Positions 1 through 7,470 are shown, counted from the stretch's first letter. The stretch is DNA of 16,259 nt from an uncultured Bacteroides sp. (GCA_905198575.1 CAJKDC010000066.1:1-16259); one strand, 5' to 3'. The notes: generated by a model not told the origin, from the letters alone. Made by a program: numbers and translations.

Positions 1-2022
1 ATGAGCACATTTCTGGTCTATATCATCAAGTCGGCCGTCTGTCTGGCGGTGTTCTACCTGTTCTACAAACTGCTGATGAGCCGTGAAACATTTCACCGCT
101 TCAACCGCTTTGCGCTTCTGGGCCTGCTGGTACTGGCGGCGGTGCTGCCGCTGGCAAGAATCAGTCTGGAGCAGCCGGCTGCCGATACGGTCTACCCGAC
201 TGTCGTGCTGGAGGAGGTTTTGGCTAGTGCCGCAATTGCCGCACCCGAAACCGACGAGGCTCCCGGTCTGCTGGAACAGGGTATCGCTGCGGCTTTGCTG
301 GTCTACGTGGCAGGCATCTTATTTTTTGCGATACGGAATGTCTGGGTATTCAGAAAAATCAGGGGCATCACCCGCAGGGGGAAAAAGGAGAAGCTGACGG
401 ACTATCTGCCGGAGTGCACGACGAAGGCGGTTCTCTCCGTTACCGAGGAGGAGCTGGCACCGTTCAGCTGGATGAATCATATCGTGATTTCGCGCCGCGA
501 CTTGCAGGAAAACGGCACCGAGATTCTGCGGCACGAACTGGCACACGTACGTAACCGGCATTCCATCGACTTGCTCATTGCCGACTGCTGCATCCTGTTG
601 CAGTGGTTCAATCCTGCAGCATGGCTCCTGAAGGCCGAACTGCAGAACACGCACGAATTCGAGGCGGACGAAACCGTCATCCGCGAAGGCGTGGACATCA
701 GACAATATCAAATGTTATTAATAAAAAAAGCTGTCGGCTCAAGGCTCTACTCAATCGCCAACAGCTTTAATCACAGTAAACTTAAAAAGCGTATCACTAT
801 GATGTTGAAAAAAAGATCAAATCCGTGGGCACGCGCCAAGTACTTCTACGTACTGCCGGTTGCAGCCGTCGCTGTGGCTGCTTTTGCCCGTCCCGAAATC
901 TCTGCTGTAAGTAACGAGATTTCAAGTGTCAAAGTTAGTGATTTTCCGGCAATTCAGGAAACTAACCGGCCGGAAATATCTGTCGTACCGTCCGAAAACA
1001 CGGTGCGTGTGGAGGGTACCGTGGTGGATGAAAATGGAAAACCGGTCATCAGTGCCACAATTATTATCTTCAATACAACAAACGGCACGCTGAGCGACGA
1101 GAATGGTAAGTTCATTCTGGAGGCGCCAAAAGGCTCGGTTCTTGTGGTTTCGTACATCGGTATGAAGACAACTTCGGTTACGGTATCTCCTGCCGAGGGG
1201 GATGCGGTAGTGAAACTGAAAGTCGTTCTGCAGACCGAAGATACGCAAACCGGCGAAATTGTGGTATCGGGCAGCCAGTCGCCCAGCTACACTCCGGTAC
1301 AGAAAACGGAAACTGATCCTACAGTCCGTAGCAACGATGGTGAGGTGTTTACCGTAGTGGAAGCGATGCCGGAATATCCGGGCGGCGGTATGGGTGAGTT
1401 TATGAAGTTCATTGCGCAGCATATCCAGTATCCGGCTGATGCCTTGCAGGCAAAATTGCAGGGACGTGTCATTGCCCGCTTTGTGGTGCGTGAGGACGGA
1501 AGTGTATCGGATATTGAAATTTTGCGCAGTATTTCGCCTTCGCTGGATGCCGAGGCTATCCGCGTGCTCAAGCTGATGCCGAAATGGAAACCGGGTACTC
1601 AACGCGGCAAGGCGGTTGCGGTGAAATATACGGTGCCGGTGACTTTCCGACTGGAGAAACCGCAAACGGATACTGCTGCTCCTGCCGCCCAGACTGACAA
1701 TGTACAGAAGGATGCTGCGCCAGCTTCCGGCTCTGCTATTCCCAAGGATGTGGCTGTATTTGTCGACGGAAAGAGAATCGGTGAAAAGGAATTTGCTTCC
1801 ATCAATCCCAAACAAATCGAGTTTGTTAAAGTGATTAAGGATAAAAGCAAGCTGAGCGAATACGGTGTGACAGACAAGAATGGGGTGATTCTTATCAAGA
1901 TGAAACCTGCCAAGGGTGAAGCTCTTACGCTCAAAGCAGATAACAGTACGGATGCCGAGACAGTTGATTCGGTAAAGAATTTACTTCGGGGAAGCATTCA
2001 GAAAATAACGATTGCCCAGTAA
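1..2022 (+). CDS. M56 family (BlaR1/MecR1-like) membrane metallopeptidase with TonB C-terminal domain
   Basis: A 673-residue protein starting at the first base of the window. The N-terminal third is a BlaR1-like membrane protease: hydrophobic segments near residues 3-24, 36-52 and 93-113, a zinc site HELAH at 178-182, and a further membrane segment near 283-297 (YFYVLPVAAVAVAAFA). The periplasmic part holds a carboxypeptidase-regulatory-like beta domain (about 333-410, starting VEGTVVDENGKPV), a TonB C-terminal domain (about 448-555, with YPGG and WKPG motifs), and a last segment (about 577-640) resembling a TonB-receptor plug fragment (VDGKRIGEKEF). In this family the protease usually works with a BlaI-type repressor encoded just upstream; that region is outside the window. 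The TonB-C domain suggests a link to the cell envelope. The substrate and signal are unknown. The gene converges on the GH92 gene and ends at a strong hairpin. Confidence 0.9.
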   Translation: MSTFLVYIIKSAVCLAVFYLFYKLLMSRETFHRFNRFALLGLLVLAAVLPLARISLEQPAADTVYPTVVLEEVLASAAIAAPETDEAPGLLEQGIAAALLVYVAGILFFAIRNVWVFRKIRGITRRGKKEKLTDYLPECTTKAVLSVTEEELAPFSWMNHIVISRRDLQENGTEILRHELAHVRNRHSIDLLIADCCILLQWFNPAAWLLKAELQNTHEFEADETVIREGVDIRQYQMLLIKKAVGSRLYSIANSFNHSKLKKRITMMLKKRSNPWARAKYFYVLPVAAVAVAAFARPEISAVSNEISSVKVSDFPAIQETNRPEISVVPSENTVRVEGTVVDENGKPVISATIIIFNTTNGTLSDENGKFILEAPKGSVLVVSYIGMKTTSVTVSPAEGDAVVKLKVVLQTEDTQTGEIVVSGSQSPSYTPVQKTETDPTVRSNDGEVFTVVEAMPEYPGGGMGEFMKFIAQHIQYPADALQAKLQGRVIARFVVREDGSVSDIEILRSISPSLDAEAIRVLKLMPKWKPGTQRGKAVAVKYTVPVTFRLEKPQTDTAAPAAQTDNVQKDAAPASGSAIPKDVAVFVDGKRIGEKEFASINPKQIEFVKVIKDKSKLSEYGVTDKNGVILIKMKPAKGEALTLKADNSTDAETVDSVKNLLRGSIQKITIAQ

Positions 2023-2041
2023 TTCGGGTATCGTTTCAATA

Positions 2042-2096
2042 AAAAAGAGTCATAGCATTGCACAGTTCGACGGTGTGCTTTGCTATGACTCTTTTT
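2042..2096. terminator. Bidirectional intrinsic terminator between convergent genes
   Basis: A 16-bp perfect stem (2042-2057 with 2081-2096, core AGAGTCATAGCA/TGCTATGACTCT) continues after a TT/TT mismatch into GCACA/TGTGC. It has an A-run on one side and a T-run on the other, so it can end transcripts from both the M56 gene (+) and the GH92 gene (-). Confidence 0.9.
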
Positions 2097-2147
2097 CTAT
2101 GTTCCTACTTTACAGAAACGGAGGATTTCATATTGTCTGCCGGTGTT

Positions 2148-5100
2148 TCAGGGGCGGCTTTCCATTTGCAGCACCAGCTTGCCGCCTTTCAGCACTTCTG
2201 TCTGCGGAATTTTGAATCCCGAAACTTTTTTCCCGTTCAGGCGGGCAGAGCGGATGTACTTGTTTGCTTTCGATGCGTTGCGGGCTTCTATCACAAAGTT
2301 TTTTCCACGGCCATAGCGTTCTCCTAAATGCAGGGTGATTTTGGGATAGCGCGGAGAGCCTAACTCATAGACGGGTTGCTGGCTGCATCCTCCGTCCATC
2401 TGGAAGAAGCCGATTGCGCTCATTACGAACCAGCTGCTCATCTGTCCCAGGTCTTCGTCGCCGGGATAGGCATCGTAGGGGGTCGTGCCATAATATTGTT
2501 CCTGAATGGCCCGTACCCACTTCTGCGTAAGATGCGGTGCGCCGGCCCAGTTGAACAGATAGGCTACTTCCATGGAGGTTTCGTTGCCGTGATTGATGGG
2601 GTAATTGGCAAAGTCATCGCCTGCTGCGTTGAAGTTGGCATAGGATGATTTCTGCATGGCGCTGTCCAGACGGGCAACAAAGCGGTCGCGTCCCATCAGC
2701 CGGACCAGCTTTTCGGGGGTGTGGGGTACAAACCAGGTGTAGTTGAACGAGTTTCCTTCGGTGAATCCCGGGGTATGGTACGGGTCGAACGGGGTAACCC
2801 AGTTGCCGTCCTTGTCCTTGGGGCGCACAAAACCGGTTTCCGGGTCGAACAGTTGCATCCAGCTTTCCGAGCGTTTCAGGAAATGGGCATAGTCTTCGGT
2901 GTATCCCAGGTACTTTGCCATTTGGGCCATGCACCAGTCGTCGTAAGCATATTCCAGCGTGTTCGAGCTGCGGCCCAAGCCGTGCGGTATATAGCCGTAC
3001 TGCATATAAGGGGCCAAATCTTCTACGCCTACTGTGCCGCCCCCCTCATAACGGAAAGGTGGGGTGGTCATCATCTTTTTCAGTCCTTTGTAGGCCAGCT
3101 CGAGGTCGAAGTCGCGGATGCCGCTTTGCCAGGCTCCCCATATCTGGGATATTACGTGCATGGCTACCATCACTCCGGTATGCTCTATGCCGGCGGGGTC
3201 GGTATTGAACCATCCGCTGTTTTTATACAGCTGGATGGCCGAACGTGCCCAAGTGCTCGACAGCTCAGGGGCAATCAGGTTGAACAGTTGCTGGTTGTCC
3301 CAGAAGGTGTTCCAGTATTCTCCGCTCACAATGCGGTCGTTTGCCGATTCCAGTGTGCAGATTTGCTCGCGCTCGTCTCTGTAGCGGCCGTCGAGGTCGT
3401 TCCACGTAGCTTTGGCTGCCAGGGCACGATACAGGTTGGTGTAGAATTTCCGCTGCTGCAGATAGTCGTCTGTTTCTATTTCTACACGGCTCAGATAGTC
3501 ATTCCATACGGAACGGGCATGTGCTGCTACCTGCTCCAGGTCCCATCCGAAGGGTTCTGACAGCTCTTTTTGCAGGTTGTTGCGCGCGCCTGCTATATCT
3601 ACAAGCGACACGCCGGTGCGCACATGCACGGTGGACTTTTGCCGGGCAGCCGGAAAGCTTACAAAGAAACCTACATCGCCCTTGCCGTGCAGCTCACGGA
3701 TGTCGTGCATGATTTTCGGCTCTGTAGCAAACTGATGCGGAGAGTCCCACGACCACTGGTATTCTTGTGCGGCTTTTATCTGGTCGTTTACCCAGCCTCC
3801 CATGGCTTCGAAGGGCCGATCGAACTGCATCACAAAGTGCAGGGTGTAATACTGCTCGGCTGTGTAGCCGGTGTAGGCTCCGAAATAGGTGGCATATCCT
3901 TCTATTTCCGTATCGCTTACTTTTGTGATATGGGCATCCTGCAAATTGTGGGGGTACTCACTGGGAGCGTACAAATCGACGAGCACTCGTCCGTCACTGC
4001 ATCCTGCCGGAAAGGTATAGGCTTGTAGGGAGGCATGGGCAGTAGCCGATACTTCGGCTTGAATCCGGGTATCGGTCATGTAGACGGCATACTTCCCAAC
4101 TTCGGCTACTTCGGTCTTCTTGTCTATGCGGGAACGGTATCCGGCATCGGGGTTGTCTTCGGGACCGGGATTTACCTGAAGCTGGCCGCATGTGGGCTGC
4201 ATCAGGAATCCGTCGATGGTCCAGTCGCAAAAGTGATTGAAACCGGATATGTTTTCTATCGTGTATTCGTAACCGGATTTCCAGGTCTCGTCTTCATTGT
4301 CGGGTGCTATCTGTACCATGCCGAAAGGCAATGACACACTGGGCTTGAACATCCAGCGTGAATTTCCGGTTCCCATCAGGATGTCTACATCATCAGCATA
4401 CGTGTGCAGCGGGCGGGGACTCAGACAGACGGTATCTCTACGGAGCAGCTGGCCGTCTGCATACACGGAAAAGATTTCTTTACGGGCGTTGTCTGTCACG
4501 GGGAGCAACAGTTGCTGGATGCTTTGTCCGGTTTCTACCAGCCGTTCTTCCTTGGTGTTTCCGCATACGAATGTCAGCTTCCGGGGACGGTCGTACTGAA
4601 TCATTTCTACCATAACCGGCTGCAGGCGCCGGCGAGCGGAAGGCTGATAGGTGAAGTGGGCTGCTTTTATAGAGGTGATGAGGGACGAGGAGATGGGTTG
4701 GAGGGTTACTTCTTCCGGAGCGGTCAGGCGGATGCAGTCGAACATGCACCAGCGGCCTTTTACCAGTCCCATCTGTATCTGGTTCATGCCTGTTGCCAGC
4801 CAGTCGGACGGAAAGTCTATCTGCCATTCCAGAGGGGAAGCGGATTCCTGGCCGGAGAGGAGCTTGTCTGTCGACTTTCCTTCCAGCTGTTTTTCCATAC
4901 GATGTCCGTTTATTTCTATCCGCAGCACTGGATTCTCGGCTGCACTGGCTCCACAGAAGTGCAAGGCCAGCCGGCAGGTTCTGCCCGTTTTTACTTTATC
5001 CAGCTGAAAATCAATGATTGGGAAATGCCGTGGATGAAAACCGGCCCAGTAACCTCCTCCGCCCCAACTGTCTTTGGGGCCGGGCAAGACATAAGGCCAG

Positions 5101-5309
5101 TTTTTATGCGACTGGGAATAGCCTACGGCATAGTGTTTCACTCCCGTAAAATCAATCAGAAAGTTTTTGTAGTGATTGGGAGATAGGGCAAACTCGGCGG
5201 CCTTGCCGTCTTTTCGCCCTATCTCGAACAGAGTATTTCCGGCTTTGGTGCCGTTCGCCATTGCCAGCAGGCAGGCGATTGTGAAGAATCGGATGATATG
5301 GTTATTCAT
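2148..5309 (-). CDS. Secreted GH92 family glycosidase (alpha-mannosidase type) with N-terminal carbohydrate-binding-like domain
   Basis: A 1053-residue protein with a signal peptide at its N-terminus (hydrophobic core FFTIACLLAMA), so exported to the periplasm or cell surface. Residues about 25-200 look like a beta-sandwich/CBM-type domain. GH92 hallmarks follow: a beta domain from about 305 (VDILMGTGNSRWMF, LPFGMVQIAPDN), then the alpha/alpha barrel with TLEYAYDDW, FTEGNSFNYTWFVPH (E851 is the likely general acid), HGNE near 907-910, and GDEDLGQMSSWFVMSA (D951 and D953 are the likely base region). GH92 enzymes are calcium-dependent exo-alpha-mannosidases that trim N-glycans or mannans in Bacteroides. 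The protein is longer than many GH92 enzymes because of the N-terminal domain. Linkage specificity cannot be read with confidence. No SusC/D genes are in view, so whether it belongs to a polysaccharide utilization locus is open. It converges on the M56 gene. Confidence 0.93.
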   Translation of the reverse strand: MNNHIIRFFTIACLLAMANGTKAGNTLFEIGRKDGKAAEFALSPNHYKNFLIDFTGVKHYAVGYSQSHKNWPYVLPGPKDSWGGGGYWAGFHPRHFPIIDFQLDKVKTGRTCRLALHFCGASAAENPVLRIEINGHRMEKQLEGKSTDKLLSGQESASPLEWQIDFPSDWLATGMNQIQMGLVKGRWCMFDCIRLTAPEEVTLQPISSSLITSIKAAHFTYQPSARRRLQPVMVEMIQYDRPRKLTFVCGNTKEERLVETGQSIQQLLLPVTDNARKEIFSVYADGQLLRRDTVCLSPRPLHTYADDVDILMGTGNSRWMFKPSVSLPFGMVQIAPDNEDETWKSGYEYTIENISGFNHFCDWTIDGFLMQPTCGQLQVNPGPEDNPDAGYRSRIDKKTEVAEVGKYAVYMTDTRIQAEVSATAHASLQAYTFPAGCSDGRVLVDLYAPSEYPHNLQDAHITKVSDTEIEGYATYFGAYTGYTAEQYYTLHFVMQFDRPFEAMGGWVNDQIKAAQEYQWSWDSPHQFATEPKIMHDIRELHGKGDVGFFVSFPAARQKSTVHVRTGVSLVDIAGARNNLQKELSEPFGWDLEQVAAHARSVWNDYLSRVEIETDDYLQQRKFYTNLYRALAAKATWNDLDGRYRDEREQICTLESANDRIVSGEYWNTFWDNQQLFNLIAPELSSTWARSAIQLYKNSGWFNTDPAGIEHTGVMVAMHVISQIWGAWQSGIRDFDLELAYKGLKKMMTTPPFRYEGGGTVGVEDLAPYMQYGYIPHGLGRSSNTLEYAYDDWCMAQMAKYLGYTEDYAHFLKRSESWMQLFDPETGFVRPKDKDGNWVTPFDPYHTPGFTEGNSFNYTWFVPHTPEKLVRLMGRDRFVARLDSAMQKSSYANFNAAGDDFANYPINHGNETSMEVAYLFNWAGAPHLTQKWVRAIQEQYYGTTPYDAYPGDEDLGQMSSWFVMSAIGFFQMDGGCSQQPVYELGSPRYPKITLHLGERYGRGKNFVIEARNASKANKYIRSARLNGKKVSGFKIPQTEVLKGGKLVLQMESRP

Positions 5310-5373
5310 TTTCCTGGATTTTTGATTTAAACATGAACTGCGGCCAACATTCTGAAAAATAAATCGTATGGTA

Positions 5374-5381
5374 CAAAAATA
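5374..5381 (-). promoter_or_regulatory. Possible -7 element for the GH92 gene
   Basis: On the minus strand this reads TATTTTTG, matching the Bacteroides -7 consensus TAnnTTTG, 65 bp upstream of the GH92 start codon. No clear TTTG occurs at the expected -33 distance, so support is weak. Confidence 0.3.
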
Positions 5382-5465
5382 GTATGAAAAGTTTGATCAG
5401 CATTACATAATATTCCCATTTTCTTATACTATCATAGGATTCCGCCGAACCGTATGTACACAAAA

Positions 5466-5493
5466 AAACCTCCGGAATTACTCCCGGAGGTTT
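5466..5493 (-). terminator. Probable original terminator of the nqr operon, now separated by the element
   Basis: A 10-bp perfect stem (AAACCTCCGG with CCGGAGGTTT, 8-nt loop) is followed on the minus strand by a run of seven T. It lies about 40 bp beyond the left att site in the orientation of nqrF, where the end of nqrF would lie without the insertion. It is now some 10 kb from nqrF. Confidence 0.8.
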
Positions 5494-5532
5494 CATTATT
5501 TGTACCAAAAATATAATTGCGGCTCATCACCG

Positions 5533-5559
5533 GAATTATCCACCGAAGTTGTCGTACAT
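5533..5559. repeat. Left attachment site (copy of the nqrF 3' end)
   Basis: Matches 15853-15879: 18 identical bases (GAATTATCCACCGAAGTT), then G here against A there, then TCGTACAT identical. Read on the minus strand it encodes M-Y-D-N-F-G-G-stop, the end of NqrF. Similarity stops directly after it on both sides. Confidence 0.9.
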
Positions 5560-5624
5560 TAGTTATACGCAACACCATAACAGTCTGATAATCAAAGAAA
5601 AACCCGCCATACAAACGTAAGTGG

Positions 5625-5650
5625 GTAACAAACGAGTAACAAAGTAACAA
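5625..5650 (+). promoter_or_regulatory. Left cluster of putative integrase arm-type sites
   Basis: Three direct copies of GTAACAA (5625, 5636, 5644), the first two inside GTAACAAACGAGTAACAAA. This 19-mer recurs exactly at 15701-15719 near the other end. Position just inside an att core and presence at both ends fit lambda-type arm binding sites for the integrase. A perfect 14-bp palindrome (AACAAAATTTTGTT, 5646-5659) follows directly and could bind an accessory protein. Confidence 0.6.
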
Positions 5651-5713
5651 AATTTTGTTGACTTAGCGGGCTTTTCTGATACAAATGTAATAATAGAATT
5701 TTTATCTTCAAAT

Positions 5714-5884
5714 TTAAGCCCACATTTTATGCATCATATATTTACATTCTTTCCAAACCAACAACCATAAAGCTATATTCAGTTTGTTATTCCCAAAAGT
5801 AGTGCTAATTTTAAGCGTACCTATTTTTATTGCTTCGGCAAATTCGTTTTTTTTAAATGAATAGTCCCCATCAGCCGTAGCCAA
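5714..5884 (-). CDS. Possible 56-aa reading frame with TTG start, or gene remnant
   Basis: Minus-strand open frame with coding-like composition (FKKNEFAEAIKIG, NIALWLLVWKECKYMMHK) ending at TAA 5714-5716. No ATG lies in frame before the end of the frame; the only candidate is TTG at 5884, just before an in-frame TAG. It follows the 112-aa gene on the same strand by about 50 bp. It could be the last gene of that operon with an unusual start, or the tail of a degraded gene. An imperfect hairpin at 5861-5894 (8 of 9 pairs) overlaps its beginning. Nothing else is visible in the AT-rich stretch 5660-5935. Function unknown. Confidence 0.3.
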   Translation of the reverse strand: MATADGDYSFKKNEFAEAIKIGTLKISTTFGNNKLNIALWLLVWKECKYMMHKMWA

Positions 5885-5935
5885 CGGAGACTATAGATAT
5901 GTAACGCAAAGGATCAGGGCTCCACCCCGTTATAT

Positions 5936-6274
5936 TCAGATTTCAACAGTATCCCGATATCTTATATTATCAGAAATACTATTTATAATATACCTATCTG
6001 CATAATCAATAAGAGGTTGGACTGCATCTATAAATTCAGAACCAAGCTTATCATCCACTTCACCATAGAACAGCTCATGTATGGAGTATAAAGCCTGCAA
6101 AGTATCTTCAACCATAGCCTTAAAATAAATTGCAGCACGTGTGTTTTTGCCCAATGGTAATGATTTTGTAAGTTCTGGAGTATTCAGGCTATGCAAATCA
6201 CGAATAATTCGGCTTTGATGTTCTAAATACTCCTTTGAAAATGTTGAGGCTGTCTGCTCTTTAGATGTTTCCAT
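5936..6274 (-). CDS. Hypothetical protein, 112 aa, third gene of the repressor-controlled operon
   Basis: Starts at ATG 6274 (METSKEQTAS) and ends at 5936. I do not recognise the family. The sequence looks mostly helical (SRIIRDLHSL, YFKAMVEDTLQALYSIHELF, YADRYIINSISDN), with no signal peptide, membrane segment, cysteine motif or obvious DNA-binding motif, so probably a small cytoplasmic protein. It lies 14 bp after the 50-aa membrane protein and is probably co-transcribed with it and with the 132-aa gene from the promoter at 6876-6907. Its place in an operon opposed to an XRE repressor suggests a gene expressed when the element is induced, or an accessory function. Neither can be told from sequence. 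Confidence 0.7.
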   Translation of the reverse strand: METSKEQTASTFSKEYLEHQSRIIRDLHSLNTPELTKSLPLGKNTRAAIYFKAMVEDTLQALYSIHELFYGEVDDKLGSEFIDAVQPLIDYADRYIINSISDNIRYRDTVEI

Positions 6275-6288
6275 GTCTTTATAAATGC

Positions 6289-6441
6289 TTAAATATTGAT
6301 TTTTTCATTGAATAATCCCAATCTATAACCTGATAAAACGGTAATGAACAAGCCTAGCACATTACTTTCTCCTATCTCACTTTCTGTAGCCAACAATAGG
6401 GCGATTCCCACTATCAGTACCGATACATAAAACTTTTTCAT
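6289..6441 (-). CDS. Small membrane protein, 50 aa
   Basis: ATG at 6441, TAA at 6289-6291, 50 residues beginning MKKFYVSVLIVG. Two hydrophobic segments are visible: residues 4-19 (FYVSVLIVGIALLLAT) and about 28-43 (VLGLFITVLSGYRLGL), joined by a short acidic turn (ESEIGES), so a likely two-span inner-membrane protein. The gene begins 4 bp after the stop of the 132-aa gene, which suggests translational coupling, and is followed 14 bp later by the 112-aa gene. Two-span miniature proteins in phage elements include holins and toxin-like peptides. Nothing here proves either role. It is too short for common gene-length cutoffs and is easily missed. Confidence 0.6.
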   Translation of the reverse strand: MKKFYVSVLIVGIALLLATESEIGESNVLGLFITVLSGYRLGLFNEKINI

Positions 6442-6445
6442 CTTA

Positions 6446-6844
6446 TCAATCTCCTAAATATTTATTACTTCCATATCCCATTGATATGGCTAAACCATTC
6501 ATATAATCATTATACGACAACCCGGCTTTACGGGCTTCTATTTCTCGTCTAATATAGTTTGCCTTAGCCTCAGCCTCAAACATTATACGCCTTGACTCCA
6601 TTCTTGCATTGAAAAGGATTTTTTCTATTTTAGCCTGTTCTTTGCGCTCAGCCTCAATAGCCTTACGCTCAGCCTCAGCCTTTAATATCTGTTCCCTTCC
6701 GGCAGCTACCTTTACTTCGAACTTAGCCATGCTCCACGCTTTTCTCAGGGCTGAAGCAAAGGTTGAATACTTAACTCTAGCGTTTTTGTAAAGCTTGTGT
6801 GCATTGCTCATTATCTTATGTAAATCGTACTTAATTGTCGCCAT
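6446..6844 (-). CDS. Hypothetical coiled-coil protein, 132 aa, first gene of the repressor-controlled operon
   Basis: ATG at 6844. Residues about 9-40 (IMSNAHKLYKNARVKYS, FASALRKAWSMAKFEVK) resemble a short helical motif common near the N-terminus of small proteins in Bacteroides phages and mobile elements. Residues about 48-105 form a charged helix rich in A, E, K and R (AEAERKAIEAERKEQAKIEK), probably a coiled coil. The C-terminus is Gly/Asn/Tyr-rich (SMGYGSNKYLGD). There is no catalytic motif or membrane span. It is transcribed divergently from the XRE repressor. Its promoter (TTTG-N20-TACATTTG) has a repressor-site copy in the spacer, so it is probably off in the integrated state. Molecular function unknown. 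Confidence 0.75.
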   Translation of the reverse strand: MATIKYDLHKIMSNAHKLYKNARVKYSTFASALRKAWSMAKFEVKVAAGREQILKAEAERKAIEAERKEQAKIEKILFNARMESRRIMFEAEAKANYIRREIEARKAGLSYNDYMNGLAISMGYGSNKYLGD

Positions 6845-6875
6845 ATCTGTAATGCTTTAATTTTCTATTGCGGTG

Positions 6876-6907
6876 CAAATGTAATATAAAACACTACAAT
6901 AGTCAAA
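6876..6907 (-). promoter_or_regulatory. Bacteroides-type promoter of the 132/50/112-aa operon
   Basis: On the minus strand, TTTG (6904-6907), 20-nt spacer, TACATTTG (6876-6883). This matches the Bacteroides sigma-factor consensus TTTG-N19-21-TAnnTTTG at both elements. It lies 32 bp upstream of the ATG at 6844. An AACACTAC copy (6890-6897) sits in the spacer, placed for repression. Confidence 0.75.
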
Positions 6908-7007
6908 CGAAGAGATATATTTAACACTACTTTAACAGATAAACGTACCCATATAACACTACAAATAGTTTTTATTCGTATTTTTGCACCCAATATTAAA
7001 ACACTAC
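6890..7007 (+). promoter_or_regulatory. Four-copy AACACTAC operator array in the divergent promoter region
   Basis: Exact 8-bp direct repeats at 6890-6897, 6923-6930, 6955-6962 and 7000-7007; start-to-start spacing 33, 32 and 45 bp. The last two share a 12-mer (AACACTACAAAT), and copy 4 directly abuts the repressor's start codon. Copy 1 lies inside the leftward promoter and copy 3 near the expected -33 position of the rightward one. The likely ligand is the XRE protein encoded at 7012. Confidence 0.75.
6979..6986 (+). promoter_or_regulatory. Candidate -7 element of the XRE repressor gene
   Basis: TATTTTTG matches TAnnTTTG, 25 bp before the ATG at 7012. No TTTG is at the -33 position; operator copy 3 occupies that place. 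Confidence 0.5.
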
Positions 7008-7011
7008 AAAT

Positions 7012-7260
7012 ATGGATTTAAGAATAAAGGAAGTAATCAAAGAAAAAGGCATGACTATAACAGAACTTGCTGATAAGATGGGAATCAATAGGGTAAACCT
7101 TTCTAATATGGTAAATGGAAACCCAACTGTAGAAACACTAAATAAGATTGCCGATGCTATTGGATGTCCGGTAACAGAATTATTTGAGCCCCTCAAAAAA
7201 GACGGTGTTTCCCTGACTTGTCCCCATTGTGGAAAGGAGATAAATATCAAGATTGAGTAA
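7012..7260 (+). CDS. XRE (Cro/CI-type) HTH repressor with C-terminal CPHCG motif
   Basis: An 82-residue protein. Residues about 5-60 are a Cro/CI-type HTH domain (TITELADKMGINRVNLSNM as the HTH, then PTVETLNKIADAIGCPVTELF). The tail carries a single CxxC knuckle (CPHCGKEINIK), perhaps half a zinc ribbon completed by dimerisation. This compact form is common among Bacteroides repressors. It is one of the few plus-strand genes inside the element and is divergent from the 132-aa gene. The intervening 167 bp hold four AACACTAC repeats that probably act as its operators, including one against its own start codon, so autoregulation is likely. It is the best candidate for the master repressor of the integrated state. 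There is no peptidase domain, so it is not a LexA/CI-type self-cleaving repressor; derepression would need an antirepressor or another signal. Confidence 0.85.
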   Translation: MDLRIKEVIKEKGMTITELADKMGINRVNLSNMVNGNPTVETLNKIADAIGCPVTELFEPLKKDGVSLTCPHCGKEINIKIE

Positions 7261-7261
7261 G

Positions 7262-7362
7262 GTGTCCCGTCCCACTTATGTAAATACCGGATCTGAAAGA
7301 ACGCGATTACGTTCTTATGCAAAAAAGCGTGGGACACTTCTATAAATTCCGAAATGTCCCAC
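7262..7362 (+). other. Structured 3' untranslated region of the repressor transcript
   Basis: GTCCCAC at 7269-7275 and again at 7356-7362 can each pair with the single GTGGGAC at 7329-7335, so the two foldings exclude each other. GTGTCCC at 7262-7268 can also pair with GGGACAC at 7331-7337. Inside the first pairing is a 7-bp hairpin (AAGAACG/CGTTCTT, 7297-7316). The arrangement begins directly after the XRE stop codon. Regulatory RNA function is inference. Confidence 0.45.
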
Positions 7363-7425
7363 TTTAAGAGATACTTAATTCCCCGAAATTGGGGGATTTA
7401 AATCAGCTTATAAGCCTTTCCCTAT

Positions 7426-7470
7426 CTCCTGCCAAAGAAATAATCAGCCTTTGGCAGGAGCTTTTTCTTT
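7426..7470 (+). terminator. Strong intrinsic terminator of the repressor transcript
   Basis: Perfect 12-bp stem CTCCTGCCAAAG (7426-7437) with CTTTGGCAGGAG (7449-7460), 11-nt loop, followed by CTTTTTCTTT. No T-run follows on the minus strand, so it acts on rightward transcription. Confidence 0.9.

Noticed and set aside
922..1815. 297-codon open frame on the minus strand inside the M56 gene
   Set aside because: It lies fully antisense to a well-recognised protein with conserved domains; the translation resembles no family and has the composition of a shadow frame.
2721..3560. 279-codon open frame on the plus strand inside the GH92 gene
   Set aside because: Antisense to conserved GH92 motifs; long open antisense frames are common in GC-richer genes.
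4404..5186. 260-codon open frame on the plus strand inside the GH92 gene
   Set aside because: Antisense to the signal-peptide-bearing N-terminal part of GH92, with no recognisable domain or start signal.
5302..5508. 68-codon minus-strand frame upstream of the GH92 gene
   Set aside because: It covers the intrinsic terminator and candidate promoter and overlaps the GH92 start; composition fits intergenic DNA.
5432..5650. 72-codon minus-strand frame across the left att site
   Set aside because: It spans the recombination junction, the terminator and the arm-site repeats; a real gene here would be formed only by the insertion.
7426..7470. Terminator for the minus-strand operon ending at 7706
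   Set aside because: The stem is not followed by a T-run on the minus strand; it only fits rightward transcription from the repressor gene.
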